From a virus, in IMG/VR virus record IMGVR_UViG_3300034683_000530, positions 1 to 47,082 of that record: a DNA stretch of 47,082 nt; one strand, given 5' to 3'. The notes under the pieces are model-generated. The model did not search any database and was not told the origin of the DNA. It worked only from the letters and a program-made list of their open reading frames with translations. The translations under genes were made by a program, and so were the position numbers. Below, one piece after another: positions 38,018 through 47,082 of the stretch (the first letter of the stretch is position 1; every line of letters starts with the position of its first letter).

Positions 38018-41000
38018 TGGATATAAACCCAATTCCGTATAGCGCATTTGTAAAAGAAGACAATTCTATACAAAAGCTTATAGACCAGCTCACAGAGCTG
38101 CAGAATACGTATTTGTCGTTACTTAAAACGGTCAAATCGGATGCGGGTGCCTTAAAAACTTCTTTATCCGGTGTAAATGCCGCTACCAATGAAGGGCAAA
38201 AAGCCGTAAACGAAGCGTCGTTAGGCGCGCAACGGCTTAAACGACTTCAGGAAGAGCTTGCTTTAGCTTTATCCGAAACCGGGCAAGAAATAGCAAAATA
38301 CAAGGTCAAACTTGCAGATGCTACCGAGACGAATAAACTGACGGCAACGCAAACTTTAGCAAGTGCCAAATCGGTAAAACAGCTAAAAGCAGAGCTTGCG
38401 ACCTTAATTAAACAGTATGAGGGGTTATCCGGAGAAACGCGCGTGTATGATGCGACAACGCAGGAGTTGATAAACAATATTAAGAATTTACGCGCGAGCG
38501 TAAAAGAAGCTACGGACGCCATAGCTTTAAAAACGGCGGCTACGCAAAAACAAGTTACTGCGAATAATGCAATAGAGGCGGCTACCAAAAAATTAATCGG
38601 AGCATACTCTAACGAAATAGACGAGTTATACCGTATAAAACGCGAAACGGACGAGGTACTGAAAATAAAGAGGCTTGAAGCCCGTGCTGCAGAAGGTACT
38701 GCCGGGTCGTATAATGCACTTGCGGCTCAATACGAGCTGAATATGATTAACCTCAACAAATATTCGCAGGAGGTAATTAACAGCAGCAGGTTTTTATCGC
38801 GTCAGCAAGAAGAGTCTAAAAAACTTCGTTTCGAAATGATGCGCTTAAAAGAAGCAACCGGTAACCATACACTTAGCGTAGGTAATTATACGAAAGCTTG
38901 GAACGGGTTAGGCATGGCTACGCAACAAGTAGTGCGCGAGTTACCGGCTATGGCAGTATCGGCACAAACGTTTTTTATCGCTATTTCGAATAACATACCT
39001 ATTTTGGCGGACGAAATCAAGAACTTAGTACAGCAAAATAAAATAGCTGCTTCTCAAGGACTTGCAACAGTAAGCGTAATAAAACAAATCGTAAGGTCGC
39101 TTCTTAGCTGGCAAACGGCATTAGTATTAGGATTAACCGCGTTATCGTTATTCGGCGGCGAGCTTGTTAAGCTTATTAAGTCTATCGGTACCGCCGATAA
39201 AGCTACTATGTCTTTAGCAAAGGCTCAAGCAACGGTTAATAAGACGTATGCCGATGCCGACGAAACGTATGCCGATACTATCGTAAAATACAAGATATTA
39301 CGCGAGCAGTGGCTAAATCTTAGCGATAGTTTAAATGAGCGTACGCGGTTTATAGAGGATAATGCCGACGCTTTTACCGAACTCGGTATTAGCATAGAGG
39401 ATGTTAACGACGCGGAGAATATATTTGTCAATAACTCTGCTGCCGTTATACGCGTTTTGGAATTACGCGCAAAAGCCGCTGCGGCGAGAACTTTGGCCGA
39501 AAAAGAATTTGCTCTTGAGGTTGAACGCGCGGCAAAAGAACAGGAGCGTATAGCAAAGGCGCAGAGCGATTTAGCGAAAGAGCAAAGTTTTGTCGAGCGC
39601 GGGCTTATGACGCCGAGGCCTTTAATACCGAGTGCAGAAGACTTAAATCGGTTTAAGGCTACTATGGACTCGGTATATACTACTATGACCGAAGAGCAGA
39701 AAAAAGCATACTTAGACGCTTCGAAGTCGGCTTTTCAACGTCAAGGCGAGCAGTATATCGATTTGATGTCGCAATATATAAAAGAAGCCGAAGCGGTAGC
39801 AGCGGCTGCCGGTATAAAACCTCCAAAAGATAAAACTAAACCCGATAAAGATGCTACCGAAAATTTATTGGCAATCGAGCGAGAGAACTTAAAAATACGT
39901 AAGCTTTATGCCGAGAGTATTACTAATCTCGAACGTGACGAATTAGAAAAGCAGAAAAAGCAGTTAAAAGATACGTTCGATGCCGAAGTAGCTGAGTTAA
40001 GAAATAAGCAGCGTAACGAGGAAAAGCTGACCGAAGAGAGCCGTAAACTCATAGACGATATAATATATAATAAACGTAAAAAGCTCAATACCGATTTAGA
40101 ATTGCTGGATATTGACTACCAGCAGCGACAACTTAATTTCGAAAAAGAAGGGTTGGACTTACGGTTAGAACTTACCGAAAGAGGTACGGTCGAGTATTAC
40201 GAACTGCGTAATAAGCTGTTGCAAAATCAAATGGAGTACGAGTTACTCGAGAATAGAAAGCAAATCGAGTCTTTGCGTAAAGACGAACAAGCTATACGCG
40301 ATAAATACGGCTACGATATGCTGCAAAATAAGATTGCGCTCGACGATATGTTATTTAGTCAAACGCAAGCCTATCAAGAGTCGGAATTTAACCTGATACG
40401 TCGTTCCGAGTACGAAAAAAATAGGTTTAGACTGCAGCAAGAGAAAGAAATGTGGGCACGACGTTTACAGATGGCGAAAGCCGGCTTATTGGCTATCAGT
40501 AAAACGGAGCAGGATACGATAGAGAATACGATAAAGATTATCGAGCGTCAGATGCGCGATTTAGATGCCGAACGCGATATATATGATTTAATAGGGCTGC
40601 GTTTAGATAACGAACAAAAATCGGCTATACAGGAAGCGACTTCTTTCGTAAAAGCGAATATATCCGATATGCTTGCCGCCGAAGTACAATTGGCCGAGAC
40701 TAAGCTCGATAATGCCCGCAGTCAAGTAGAGCAGGCAATGGAGTTTCTTAAGTTAGAAATGGAAGCGCGTAACAAAGGATATGCACATAATGTAGAGACT
40801 GCAAATAAAGAATTGCAACTTGCCCGCGAAAAAGAAGCTAAAGCCTTAAAAGACAGGCAAAAAGCTTTAGAGGCACAAAATAAGTTGGATACTATCGAAC
40901 AGACTACTTCGCTTATAACGGCGTCGGCGAATATATGGAAATCGTTTTCCAAATTAGGGCCTTTCGGTGTAGGGGCCGCAGTTGCGGCAATCGCATTAAT

Positions 41001-41457
41001 GTTCGGGTCGTTTGTTGCAGCTAAAGCTAAAGCTAAAGAGGTAAGTACCGTCGAAACGGAAGAGTATGCCGAAGGGCACGTAGAATTGCTTGAAGGGGGT
41101 TCGCATAAATCCGGTAACGATATACCGCTCGGGCGTACAAAAGACGGCAAAGAACGCAGGGCAGAAGGTGGAGAAGTATTCGCAATAGTCAATAAACGCA
41201 GCGTAAGGCGATACGGTAAGGATAAAGTATTCGATATAGTATCGAGTATCAACAAAGGGGTATTTGAAGATAAATATACGAAGATATTCAGCCCGATTAA
41301 TTACGAAGTATCGAACTCGAGTGCAAATATAGATTTGTATGACCTCGATTTAAACGTAAAAGCTATTCGAGAACAAAACGAATATAAGTATTATAACGGA
41401 GGTAACGGCTTGATTATCGAGCGTTATAAAAACCGTACAAGAGTATTTAAAAAATGA
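38017..41457 (+). CDS. Tail tape measure protein
   Basis: 1146 residues. The protein is mostly helical with long charged coiled coils (1-330, 480-560, 640-960) and hydrophobic segments near 366-385 (ALVLGLTALSLFGGELVKLI) and 983-1003 (GVGAAVAAIALMFGSFVAAKA), the usual form of siphovirus tape measures. The C-terminal part, with GGEVFAIVNKRSVRRYGKDKVFD, is compact. At about 1.5 angstrom per residue it would set a tail of about 170 nm. The gene starts on the last base of the chaperone stop and ends by ATGA overlap with the next. Confidence 0.88.
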   Translation: MDINPIPYSAFVKEDNSIQKLIDQLTELQNTYLSLLKTVKSDAGALKTSLSGVNAATNEGQKAVNEASLGAQRLKRLQEELALALSETGQEIAKYKVKLADATETNKLTATQTLASAKSVKQLKAELATLIKQYEGLSGETRVYDATTQELINNIKNLRASVKEATDAIALKTAATQKQVTANNAIEAATKKLIGAYSNEIDELYRIKRETDEVLKIKRLEARAAEGTAGSYNALAAQYELNMINLNKYSQEVINSSRFLSRQQEESKKLRFEMMRLKEATGNHTLSVGNYTKAWNGLGMATQQVVRELPAMAVSAQTFFIAISNNIPILADEIKNLVQQNKIAASQGLATVSVIKQIVRSLLSWQTALVLGLTALSLFGGELVKLIKSIGTADKATMSLAKAQATVNKTYADADETYADTIVKYKILREQWLNLSDSLNERTRFIEDNADAFTELGISIEDVNDAENIFVNNSAAVIRVLELRAKAAAARTLAEKEFALEVERAAKEQERIAKAQSDLAKEQSFVERGLMTPRPLIPSAEDLNRFKATMDSVYTTMTEEQKKAYLDASKSAFQRQGEQYIDLMSQYIKEAEAVAAAAGIKPPKDKTKPDKDATENLLAIERENLKIRKLYAESITNLERDELEKQKKQLKDTFDAEVAELRNKQRNEEKLTEESRKLIDDIIYNKRKKLNTDLELLDIDYQQRQLNFEKEGLDLRLELTERGTVEYYELRNKLLQNQMEYELLENRKQIESLRKDEQAIRDKYGYDMLQNKIALDDMLFSQTQAYQESEFNLIRRSEYEKNRFRLQQEKEMWARRLQMAKAGLLAISKTEQDTIENTIKIIERQMRDLDAERDIYDLIGLRLDNEQKSAIQEATSFVKANISDMLAAEVQLAETKLDNARSQVEQAMEFLKLEMEARNKGYAHNVETANKELQLAREKEAKALKDRQKALEAQNKLDTIEQTTSLITASANIWKSFSKLGPFGVGAAVAAIALMFGSFVAAKAKAKEVSTVETEEYAEGHVELLEGGSHKSGNDIPLGRTKDGKERRAEGGEVFAIVNKRSVRRYGKDKVFDIVSSINKGVFEDKYTKIFSPINYEVSNSSANIDLYDLDLNVKAIREQNEYKYYNGGNGLIIERYKNRTRVFKK

Positions 41458-43850
41458 TAGGCGAGTATACGTTCAAAATAAACGGCTTAGATTGCGACCC
41501 CGCATATTCCGACGATTTAAAATTGGAATATACGTTACAGCAAGACGCTTTTTATTACCGAAAAGCGCTTGTCGGAGAACTTACTTTTGTAAGGGGCGAT
41601 TACGACTATATTATGTCTCAACCTTTCGATACGCGTTTTAACGTAGACGTGTATAATAATGGCGTATTATTTTTTAGCGGGTATTTTGCACGAACAGACT
41701 GCAAAGAGAATGTAGACGACCGCAATATAAAAGTACAGCTTAATTCGACCGATGCCTATGACGCTATATTGAATAACTTCGATACGACGTATAATATACT
41801 CGATTTGGGTATAAAGCTGGAGCATATATTAATCGATAAACGACCTGCTATACAGGTATATGCCCTCGGTGACGAAGTAGTATCGGTATTTTTGCGCGAT
41901 ATATTCTGGGAGCAACCGGTAAATACGAAAGTAACTTCTCATACGGCATTAATTAATACATATCATTTCAGTTATTACGGGATGGCATGCGATGTCGTTA
42001 TATCGCAGTCGCCGGTTTCCGCCATAAACGGTCGGTATCTCGGCGTCGGTTCGAGAGGAACAAATACGAATAACTTATACGCGTTAGATTGGTCGTGGGA
42101 CGTCCGTAATACGGTAGGCAGGTATTTATTGGTAAGACTTTCCGACTCGACTATACTTTATCATTCCGATTGGTTCGACCCGTCGGAGCAAGTATCGGCT
42201 TTCGACCTGTACGATTATTCCGATAATTTCGGCGGCAGAGTAGAGGGCAGAATAACGTCTATATATATGCGCGCCCTATGCGACGTAACTATGGTAGGGT
42301 CGTTGGCTACATATCCTTTACCCGCTAACGATATAACGCAAAACGGCTTAAATTATTCGAGAGCCATTGGCTACAATTTCGATAACGCTTTGGCAATCAG
42401 TACAGAAGAGAGTACGACCCCTACAAAATACGGACGTACAAATTCGCTCAATTACTTTGCCGAAATGACGAATATGTATGGCGACAAGTTTTTTCCGGTT
42501 GCTCGGAGTAGCTGGATAAATTCGTCTATTTGGTTTACGTTTCGCGGAGGAGGATTTATCGTAGACGAAGCGGCGCGCAGAACGTTTTTATTGCGTGACG
42601 CATACGTACTGTCGAGCGTTATCGATAAATTACTGAAGCAGATAAATTCGGACTATTATTTTAGCGAGTCAAATTCGCAATTTTTATACGGTTCGACACC
42701 GATAAAACAAGACGGTACGCGATTATTCCTAACGCAAAAAACCAATATACTGAAAGGTAATTACGATAAACCGGCACAAAAAGCGGAAGTATCGTTAAAG
42801 CAAATACTCGATATGCTTTCGGCAGTTTATTCTTGCAGATGGCACATGGAAGGTAATGCCTTGCATATCGAACATATATCGTATTATAAAAAGGGGCGCA
42901 CCTATCTTTCTACGGATATAGTAGGTATGGATTTGACTGCCGAAACGCATGTAAGGCATTATAAACCGTATACGTTTCAGAAAAACAGTTTTACTTACGA
43001 TAAAGAGGCATTACCGGAAAAGATAATATATAAATACGGCGACAATACGACCGAAATATTTAACGGCAGACCGGTTAAGGTTATATCGTCTTTTGTGGAA
43101 AAAAGTAAAACCCAAGAAATTAATGTCGGTAATTTTAATGCCGACGTGGATTATATGTTATTAAACCCTTCAGACGTAAGTAACGACGGATTTGCCTTAT
43201 TAGCGGCAAGGTTAATTAATAATATCAATTTAATCGATAAAAATTCGCAGTATTACGCCATTAACGCGAAATTAAATACGAGCGGGGTTTTGATTTATGC
43301 TTCCGGATTTACTACTTCGGGGTATATACCCGTTAACCCCGGCGTAATATACTCGACCAATTATAATTGCGAAATGGGCGGATGGTTTAATTTCGTCGGC
43401 GATTTTATTGCCTCGTTTACTAATTCGATAAACGGCGTTACGGCACCGCCAGAAGCTACTTATGCGCGGGTAAGTTTTAACTCCACTTATACCGATTTCG
43501 CTTTTATACAAGGCAATAGCCCGCAAAGCTATAAATTACCGTATATCGATATAACGGTAGACGGCGTAGATTATAGCTTACAAAACGGCTATTTGTCTTT
43601 TGCGTCGCTTATACCGGCTTTTCATACGCACGATTTGCCCGCATATAACGTAGAAATTAACGGCGTACAGTTTTCCGGCCCCGTGCATTTACGCAAGACC
43701 AAAAAACAGTCTTTGTGGGTAAACAGCCTTTCAGACCCGGAGCCTTACAGATTAGTAAAAACTAATATAGGTAACGGTCTTATAGAAAAAATGAGTATTA
43801 ACCTAATAAGCAGACGGGTAGACCTGTCCTTAACTTATGATACATATTAA
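41454..43850 (+). CDS. Baseplate / distal tail protein
   Basis: 798 residues. Its N-terminal part (YTFKINGLDCDPAYSDDLKLEYTLQQDAFYYRKALVGELTF begins it; about 1-110) is beta-rich and looks like a distal-tail or hub domain; the middle has carbohydrate-type beta-sandwich features (IWFTFRGGGFIVD, for example). Directly after the tape measure it takes the place of Dit/Tal proteins that close the tail and carry the fibres. No catalytic motif is seen. It overlaps the next gene by 14 bases. Confidence 0.7.
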   Translation: MIGEYTFKINGLDCDPAYSDDLKLEYTLQQDAFYYRKALVGELTFVRGDYDYIMSQPFDTRFNVDVYNNGVLFFSGYFARTDCKENVDDRNIKVQLNSTDAYDAILNNFDTTYNILDLGIKLEHILIDKRPAIQVYALGDEVVSVFLRDIFWEQPVNTKVTSHTALINTYHFSYYGMACDVVISQSPVSAINGRYLGVGSRGTNTNNLYALDWSWDVRNTVGRYLLVRLSDSTILYHSDWFDPSEQVSAFDLYDYSDNFGGRVEGRITSIYMRALCDVTMVGSLATYPLPANDITQNGLNYSRAIGYNFDNALAISTEESTTPTKYGRTNSLNYFAEMTNMYGDKFFPVARSSWINSSIWFTFRGGGFIVDEAARRTFLLRDAYVLSSVIDKLLKQINSDYYFSESNSQFLYGSTPIKQDGTRLFLTQKTNILKGNYDKPAQKAEVSLKQILDMLSAVYSCRWHMEGNALHIEHISYYKKGRTYLSTDIVGMDLTAETHVRHYKPYTFQKNSFTYDKEALPEKIIYKYGDNTTEIFNGRPVKVISSFVEKSKTQEINVGNFNADVDYMLLNPSDVSNDGFALLAARLINNINLIDKNSQYYAINAKLNTSGVLIYASGFTTSGYIPVNPGVIYSTNYNCEMGGWFNFVGDFIASFTNSINGVTAPPEATYARVSFNSTYTDFAFIQGNSPQSYKLPYIDITVDGVDYSLQNGYLSFASLIPAFHTHDLPAYNVEINGVQFSGPVHLRKTKKQSLWVNSLSDPEPYRLVKTNIGNGLIEKMSINLISRRVDLSLTYDTY

Positions 43851-44685
43851 TACATCGGCATTAGCTTTTTACGACAGGTTAGACAGACAAAGCCACAGAC
43901 TCGATTATGCCTATAACGGCGTGTACAGTTTAATTTGTTCGACAATTAAGCTATTGCCTTTTCAAGTTATTGTCGATAAAACGTTTCCGACTGTTACTGC
44001 TTTGGCTGTTATGACTAAAGACGGTGCGCAGGTTCAAACTTTAGCGGCAAGTACAATATTACGCAAGACTTTTACCGATTACGACGTATTGATGTATATC
44101 GGTACAAATACGCTAACACAGGAGTTGGACGAAGGATTATACTATTTGGAGTTGCGAGCGGGGGCTACGATTTTATATAGCGAAGTATTTAATGCCGTTA
44201 AAACGGTACAGGCTTCCGAAGTGTTAGGTATAACTTATTGGGATAACGAGGACTTCGTATTTCAACATACGGCGGGTCGATTAGTTTATTCCGACAATTA
44301 CAGAAACAAGTTGTACCTGCCTACGAAATTAGCTAAACCCGATTACAAAATAGAGGAAGTAGTGGAAGACAGAGACGGGTTTAAATTCGTAGAAAAGCAA
44401 ATACAAAAGAAGCTATTCAGGTTTTCTTTTTTAGCTACGGAGTATATATGCGACGTTGTTGCATTGATAGGTATGCACGATAATATCGTAATAACGTATA
44501 ACAATAAGATTTATATCGTATATGATATTTTGTTTACACCTACTTGGACTGCAGACGGGTTTTTGGCGAATGTAGATGCCGAATTTACTACCGATGCAGT
44601 TATTAAAAAAATCGGTCGCTTATTTCCTAAGCATAACCTCGGGGATTTTAATTCTGACTTTAATTCGGATTTTAACGTAATATGA
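43837..44685 (+). CDS. Baseplate / fibre-attachment protein
   Basis: 282 residues, beta-rich. The end GDFNSDFNSDFNVI contains an (S)DFN repeat, typical of proteins between baseplate and fibre genes in Bacteroides phages. Its role is probably connecting fibre and baseplate, by order alone. It overlaps the fibre gene by ATGA. Confidence 0.65.
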   Translation: MIHINTSALAFYDRLDRQSHRLDYAYNGVYSLICSTIKLLPFQVIVDKTFPTVTALAVMTKDGAQVQTLAASTILRKTFTDYDVLMYIGTNTLTQELDEGLYYLELRAGATILYSEVFNAVKTVQASEVLGITYWDNEDFVFQHTAGRLVYSDNYRNKLYLPTKLAKPDYKIEEVVEDRDGFKFVEKQIQKKLFRFSFLATEYICDVVALIGMHDNIVITYNNKIYIVYDILFTPTWTADGFLANVDAEFTTDAVIKKIGRLFPKHNLGDFNSDFNSDFNVI

Positions 44686-47082
44686 CACGAGAAGAGATAG
44701 ATAACCTCATAATAGAGAACATATATACCAACGATGCAGGATTGATAACCGGTATTATTCTGCAAGAGGTATTGCTATCTATGGTCGAGTATAATGCAGA
44801 GTCGGCACATACGCATGTAAATAAATCTATTCTCGACCAGCTTACGCAAGCAAATTTGGATGTATTGTCACGATTAAGCATTATCGATAATAAATTACGG
44901 GTTAACTCCGATATGTACTCGACGGGTGAAATATCGGCATACGGTGTAGGTATAGACCCCGGTGGAGGAGCCGGAGCTTCTGCTTTAAGCGAGTTAAACG
45001 ACGTAGCTTTAACCGTACCTAATGTAGGCGATTTACTTTTATATAACGGCACTCATTGGGAGAATAAGCCGCAATCGGCAATTACGCCAGATTTATCGGC
45101 TTATGCGCAAAAGACATACGTCGATACTGCAATAGCAAATTTAGTTTCGTCAGCACCGAGTACGCTTGACACGTTAAACGAACTCGCAGCTGCATTGGGA
45201 AACGACCCTAACTTCGCAACGACGGTAACAAACATGATTGCAGGTAAGGAGAATGCCATTGTTGCAGGGAATGCCTCGCAATATTTTCGTGGAGACAAAA
45301 CTTGGCAAACACTAAACACAAGCGTTGTGCCTGAAAGTGGTAACCTATACTTCACGAATGCGAGGGTTAAGGCGTATGCCGACACGCTTTATTTGCCGAT
45401 AAACGGAAATGCTGTTTCCGCAACAAAGCTGCAAACAGCACGTTCATTCTCAATTACAGGCGCAGCAACCGCTTCGGCAGTGAATTTTGACGGCACTTCA
45501 AATGTTGCTTTAAATGTTACTTCACTAAGTGCAGGAAATTTAACAGGAACTATGCCATCGTCGGTACTCGGCAATTCGACGTTATACGTAGGAACGACGG
45601 CTATACCTTTGAATAGGACAAGCGCTTGGCAAGCGTTGACAGGAATTACTTCTTTGCAAATTGGAAGTGCTTCGGCTTCTGCAAAACTTATGTACGACGC
45701 TGCGAAAAATGCCGTGTATGTCGTCGGTTCTGACGGAACTACGGCTGTTAACTTCTATGCGACAGGTGAAGTTTCTGCTTACGGAGCTGGCACAGGAGGA
45801 GGAAGCGTAAGCTATAACAGGCTCGATGCTTGGTCAGATTACACTTCAGACAAAGCTGGATGGGTATTATCTGCGCTATTGGGAAACGATTTAAATACGA
45901 GGTTATCGTTGCTCGAAGCTGGAGGAAGCGGAAGCTATCAACCGCTCGATGCAGATTTGACGTCGATAGCAGGATTGACAGGCACAAGCGGGTTTCTTAA
46001 GAAGACAGGCGTAAACAGCTGGGAGCTTGATACAAATTCGTATGCGCTTGCTTCACACACGCATACATTTGCTTCACTTACAAGCAAACCGACGACACTT
46101 TCTGGGTACGGTATTACAGATGCGGCTAATATAAATCATAATCATAATGGTGTTTACGAACCTGTATTTTCAAAGAATACAGCTTTTAATAAGAACTTCG
46201 GGACTACTGCAGGTACTGTTTCAGAAGGTAATCATACGCATACGTTTGCTTCACTTACAAATAAACCAAATACAATTGCTGGATATGGCATAACAGATGG
46301 AATCACAGGAACAGGAAATGCTAATTATCTGCCTAAATTCACAGGAGCTTCATCTATTGGTAATTCTGTAATATATGAAAGTGATGGAAAGATAGGGATT
46401 GGAACGACTACACCCGAAAATTCAGAAAAGTGGGAACAAGTGTTAGACGTTAGGGGAACTGCTCACGCAAAGAGTATAGTAACTACCACAAATGTTCATA
46501 CTGGAGTATGGTCACATAATAGTGGTTTCTATGGTGCTCCAGCAGGTGGTATAATTGGGACAAAAAGTAATCACCCACTTTCACTTATTACAAATGGAGC
46601 TTTTAAGGTAATAATATCAAATATTGGCAATGTAGGTATAGGTACAACTACACCCTCTCAAAAACTCCACGTAATTGGTAATGCTATTGTATCAGGAACA
46701 GTAACAGCACCAACTTTTATAGGAGCTTTAAGTGGTAATGCTTCATCGGCAACAAAGTTACAAACTGCAAGAACAATAGCAGGAGTTTCATTTGACGGTA
46801 CAGCTAACATAGCTATTCCATTTGCTAATCTTTCAAGCAAACCGACCACTTTAGCAGGCTATGGAATAACTGATGCACCTACAAAAACAGGTACTGGAGC
46901 TTCAGGTACTTGGGGAATTAATATTACAGGTAATGCCGCAACGGCTACAAAACTGCAAACAGCAAGAACAATTTCTTTAACTGGAGATGTTACTGGTTCT
47001 ACATCATTTAATGGTTCAACTGATGTTTCTATTACTGCTACTATTGCAGATGATAGTCATAATCATATTATTTCAAATATTG
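44682..47082 (+). CDS. Tail fibre, N-terminal part (3' truncated by window edge)
   Basis: 800 codons plus one base, open to the window end. The N-terminal segment (1-80) is helical (EIDNLIIENIYTNDAG...) and likely anchors the fibre. Then follow repeat modules: ATKLQTART(I/S)-type blocks (near 45430, 46755 and 46950), SKPTTLxGYGITDA-type blocks (three), VGIGTTTP-type blocks (two), and GE(I/V)SAYG twice (44925-44945 and 45765-45785). From about 46090 codons become markedly AT-rich, as at the window start. The reading frame at the right edge and that at base 1 differ by two bases, so the ends are not directly joined. Confidence 0.88.
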   Translation, partial: MTREEIDNLIIENIYTNDAGLITGIILQEVLLSMVEYNAESAHTHVNKSILDQLTQANLDVLSRLSIIDNKLRVNSDMYSTGEISAYGVGIDPGGGAGASALSELNDVALTVPNVGDLLLYNGTHWENKPQSAITPDLSAYAQKTYVDTAIANLVSSAPSTLDTLNELAAALGNDPNFATTVTNMIAGKENAIVAGNASQYFRGDKTWQTLNTSVVPESGNLYFTNARVKAYADTLYLPINGNAVSATKLQTARSFSITGAATASAVNFDGTSNVALNVTSLSAGNLTGTMPSSVLGNSTLYVGTTAIPLNRTSAWQALTGITSLQIGSASASAKLMYDAAKNAVYVVGSDGTTAVNFYATGEVSAYGAGTGGGSVSYNRLDAWSDYTSDKAGWVLSALLGNDLNTRLSLLEAGGSGSYQPLDADLTSIAGLTGTSGFLKKTGVNSWELDTNSYALASHTHTFASLTSKPTTLSGYGITDAANINHNHNGVYEPVFSKNTAFNKNFGTTAGTVSEGNHTHTFASLTNKPNTIAGYGITDGITGTGNANYLPKFTGASSIGNSVIYESDGKIGIGTTTPENSEKWEQVLDVRGTAHAKSIVTTTNVHTGVWSHNSGFYGAPAGGIIGTKSNHPLSLITNGAFKVIISNIGNVGIGTTTPSQKLHVIGNAIVSGTVTAPTFIGALSGNASSATKLQTARTIAGVSFDGTANIAIPFANLSSKPTTLAGYGITDAPTKTGTGASGTWGINITGNAATATKLQTARTISLTGDVTGSTSFNGSTDVSITATIADDSHNHIISNI

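Noticed and set aside
44682-47082. Diversity-generating retroelement acting on the fibre
   Set aside because: No reverse transcriptase gene or template/variable repeat pair was found; fibre variation is modular.

Overview
This window looks like a nearly complete genome of a tailed, apparently lytic phage (siphovirus-like) that infects a member of the Bacteroidales. The host call is an inference. It rests on Bacteroidetes-type promoters (-7 box TAnnTTTG or the variant TATCTTTA), A-rich leaders with little Shine-Dalgarno signal, and head and tail proteins of the style seen in Bacteroides phages and prophages. I see no integrase, transposase, CRISPR array or clear lysogeny repressor.

Layout. 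(a) 1-609 is the 3' end of a long repetitive tail fibre. The 5' end of what is very probably the same gene runs off the right edge (44682-47082), so the contig is most likely circularly permuted and broken inside this gene. (b) 629-2515 holds late genes of uncertain role, including an HExxH metallopeptidase-like protein. (c) 2519-4369 is a lysis region: a membrane/coiled-coil protein, a holin candidate, a GH19 endolysin and a lipoprotein with a C-terminal membrane helix (u-spanin type). (d) 4458-17301 is a rightward replication and nucleotide module: HTH protein, rrp5-like protein with ETPKA repeats, Fe-S PD-(D/E)XK nuclease (DUF2800), ssDNA-binding DUF2815 protein, a tRNA-like element, family A DNA polymerase, VapE-type primase/helicase, VRR-NUC nuclease, SNF2 helicase, a thymidylate-synthase-family enzyme with a dCMP-type active-site Asp, and dUTPase. 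(e) 17298-24854 is a leftward region of about 20 small genes, nearly all of unknown function. It has three paralogue families, the largest being a head-to-tail array of six related 117-120 residue proteins. (f) 24855-27262 is a 2.4-kb AT-rich region without genes, filled with several repeat classes, a DnaA-box match and a large palindrome; it is the best replication-origin candidate. (g) 27263-47082 is the rightward packaging, head and tail module: small and large terminase, portal, scaffold, HK97-like major capsid, connector genes, tail-chaperone-like protein, 1146-residue tape measure, two baseplate/tail proteins and the fibre.

How it fits together. The replication order (rrp5-like, DUF2800, DUF2815, polA, VapE, VRR-NUC, SNF2) matches that of many Firmicutes siphophages but sits in a Bacteroidetes-type phage. 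At least four rightward units (holin/lysis, replication, TS/dUTPase, terminase) share a promoter design with TTAG exactly 37 bases ahead of the -7 box, suggesting coordinated control. Leftward genes have their own promoters, a 23-bp operator-like repeat and terminators.

The features most worth follow-up are the six-gene tandem array, near-complete absence of GATC (two sites found by eye in 47 kb, both in one duplicated segment), the Asp177 substitution in the TS-like enzyme (possible cytosine modification), the shared promoter, the repeat-rich origin candidate and the odd tRNA-like element. All family assignments are from reading motifs by eye; no database search was run.
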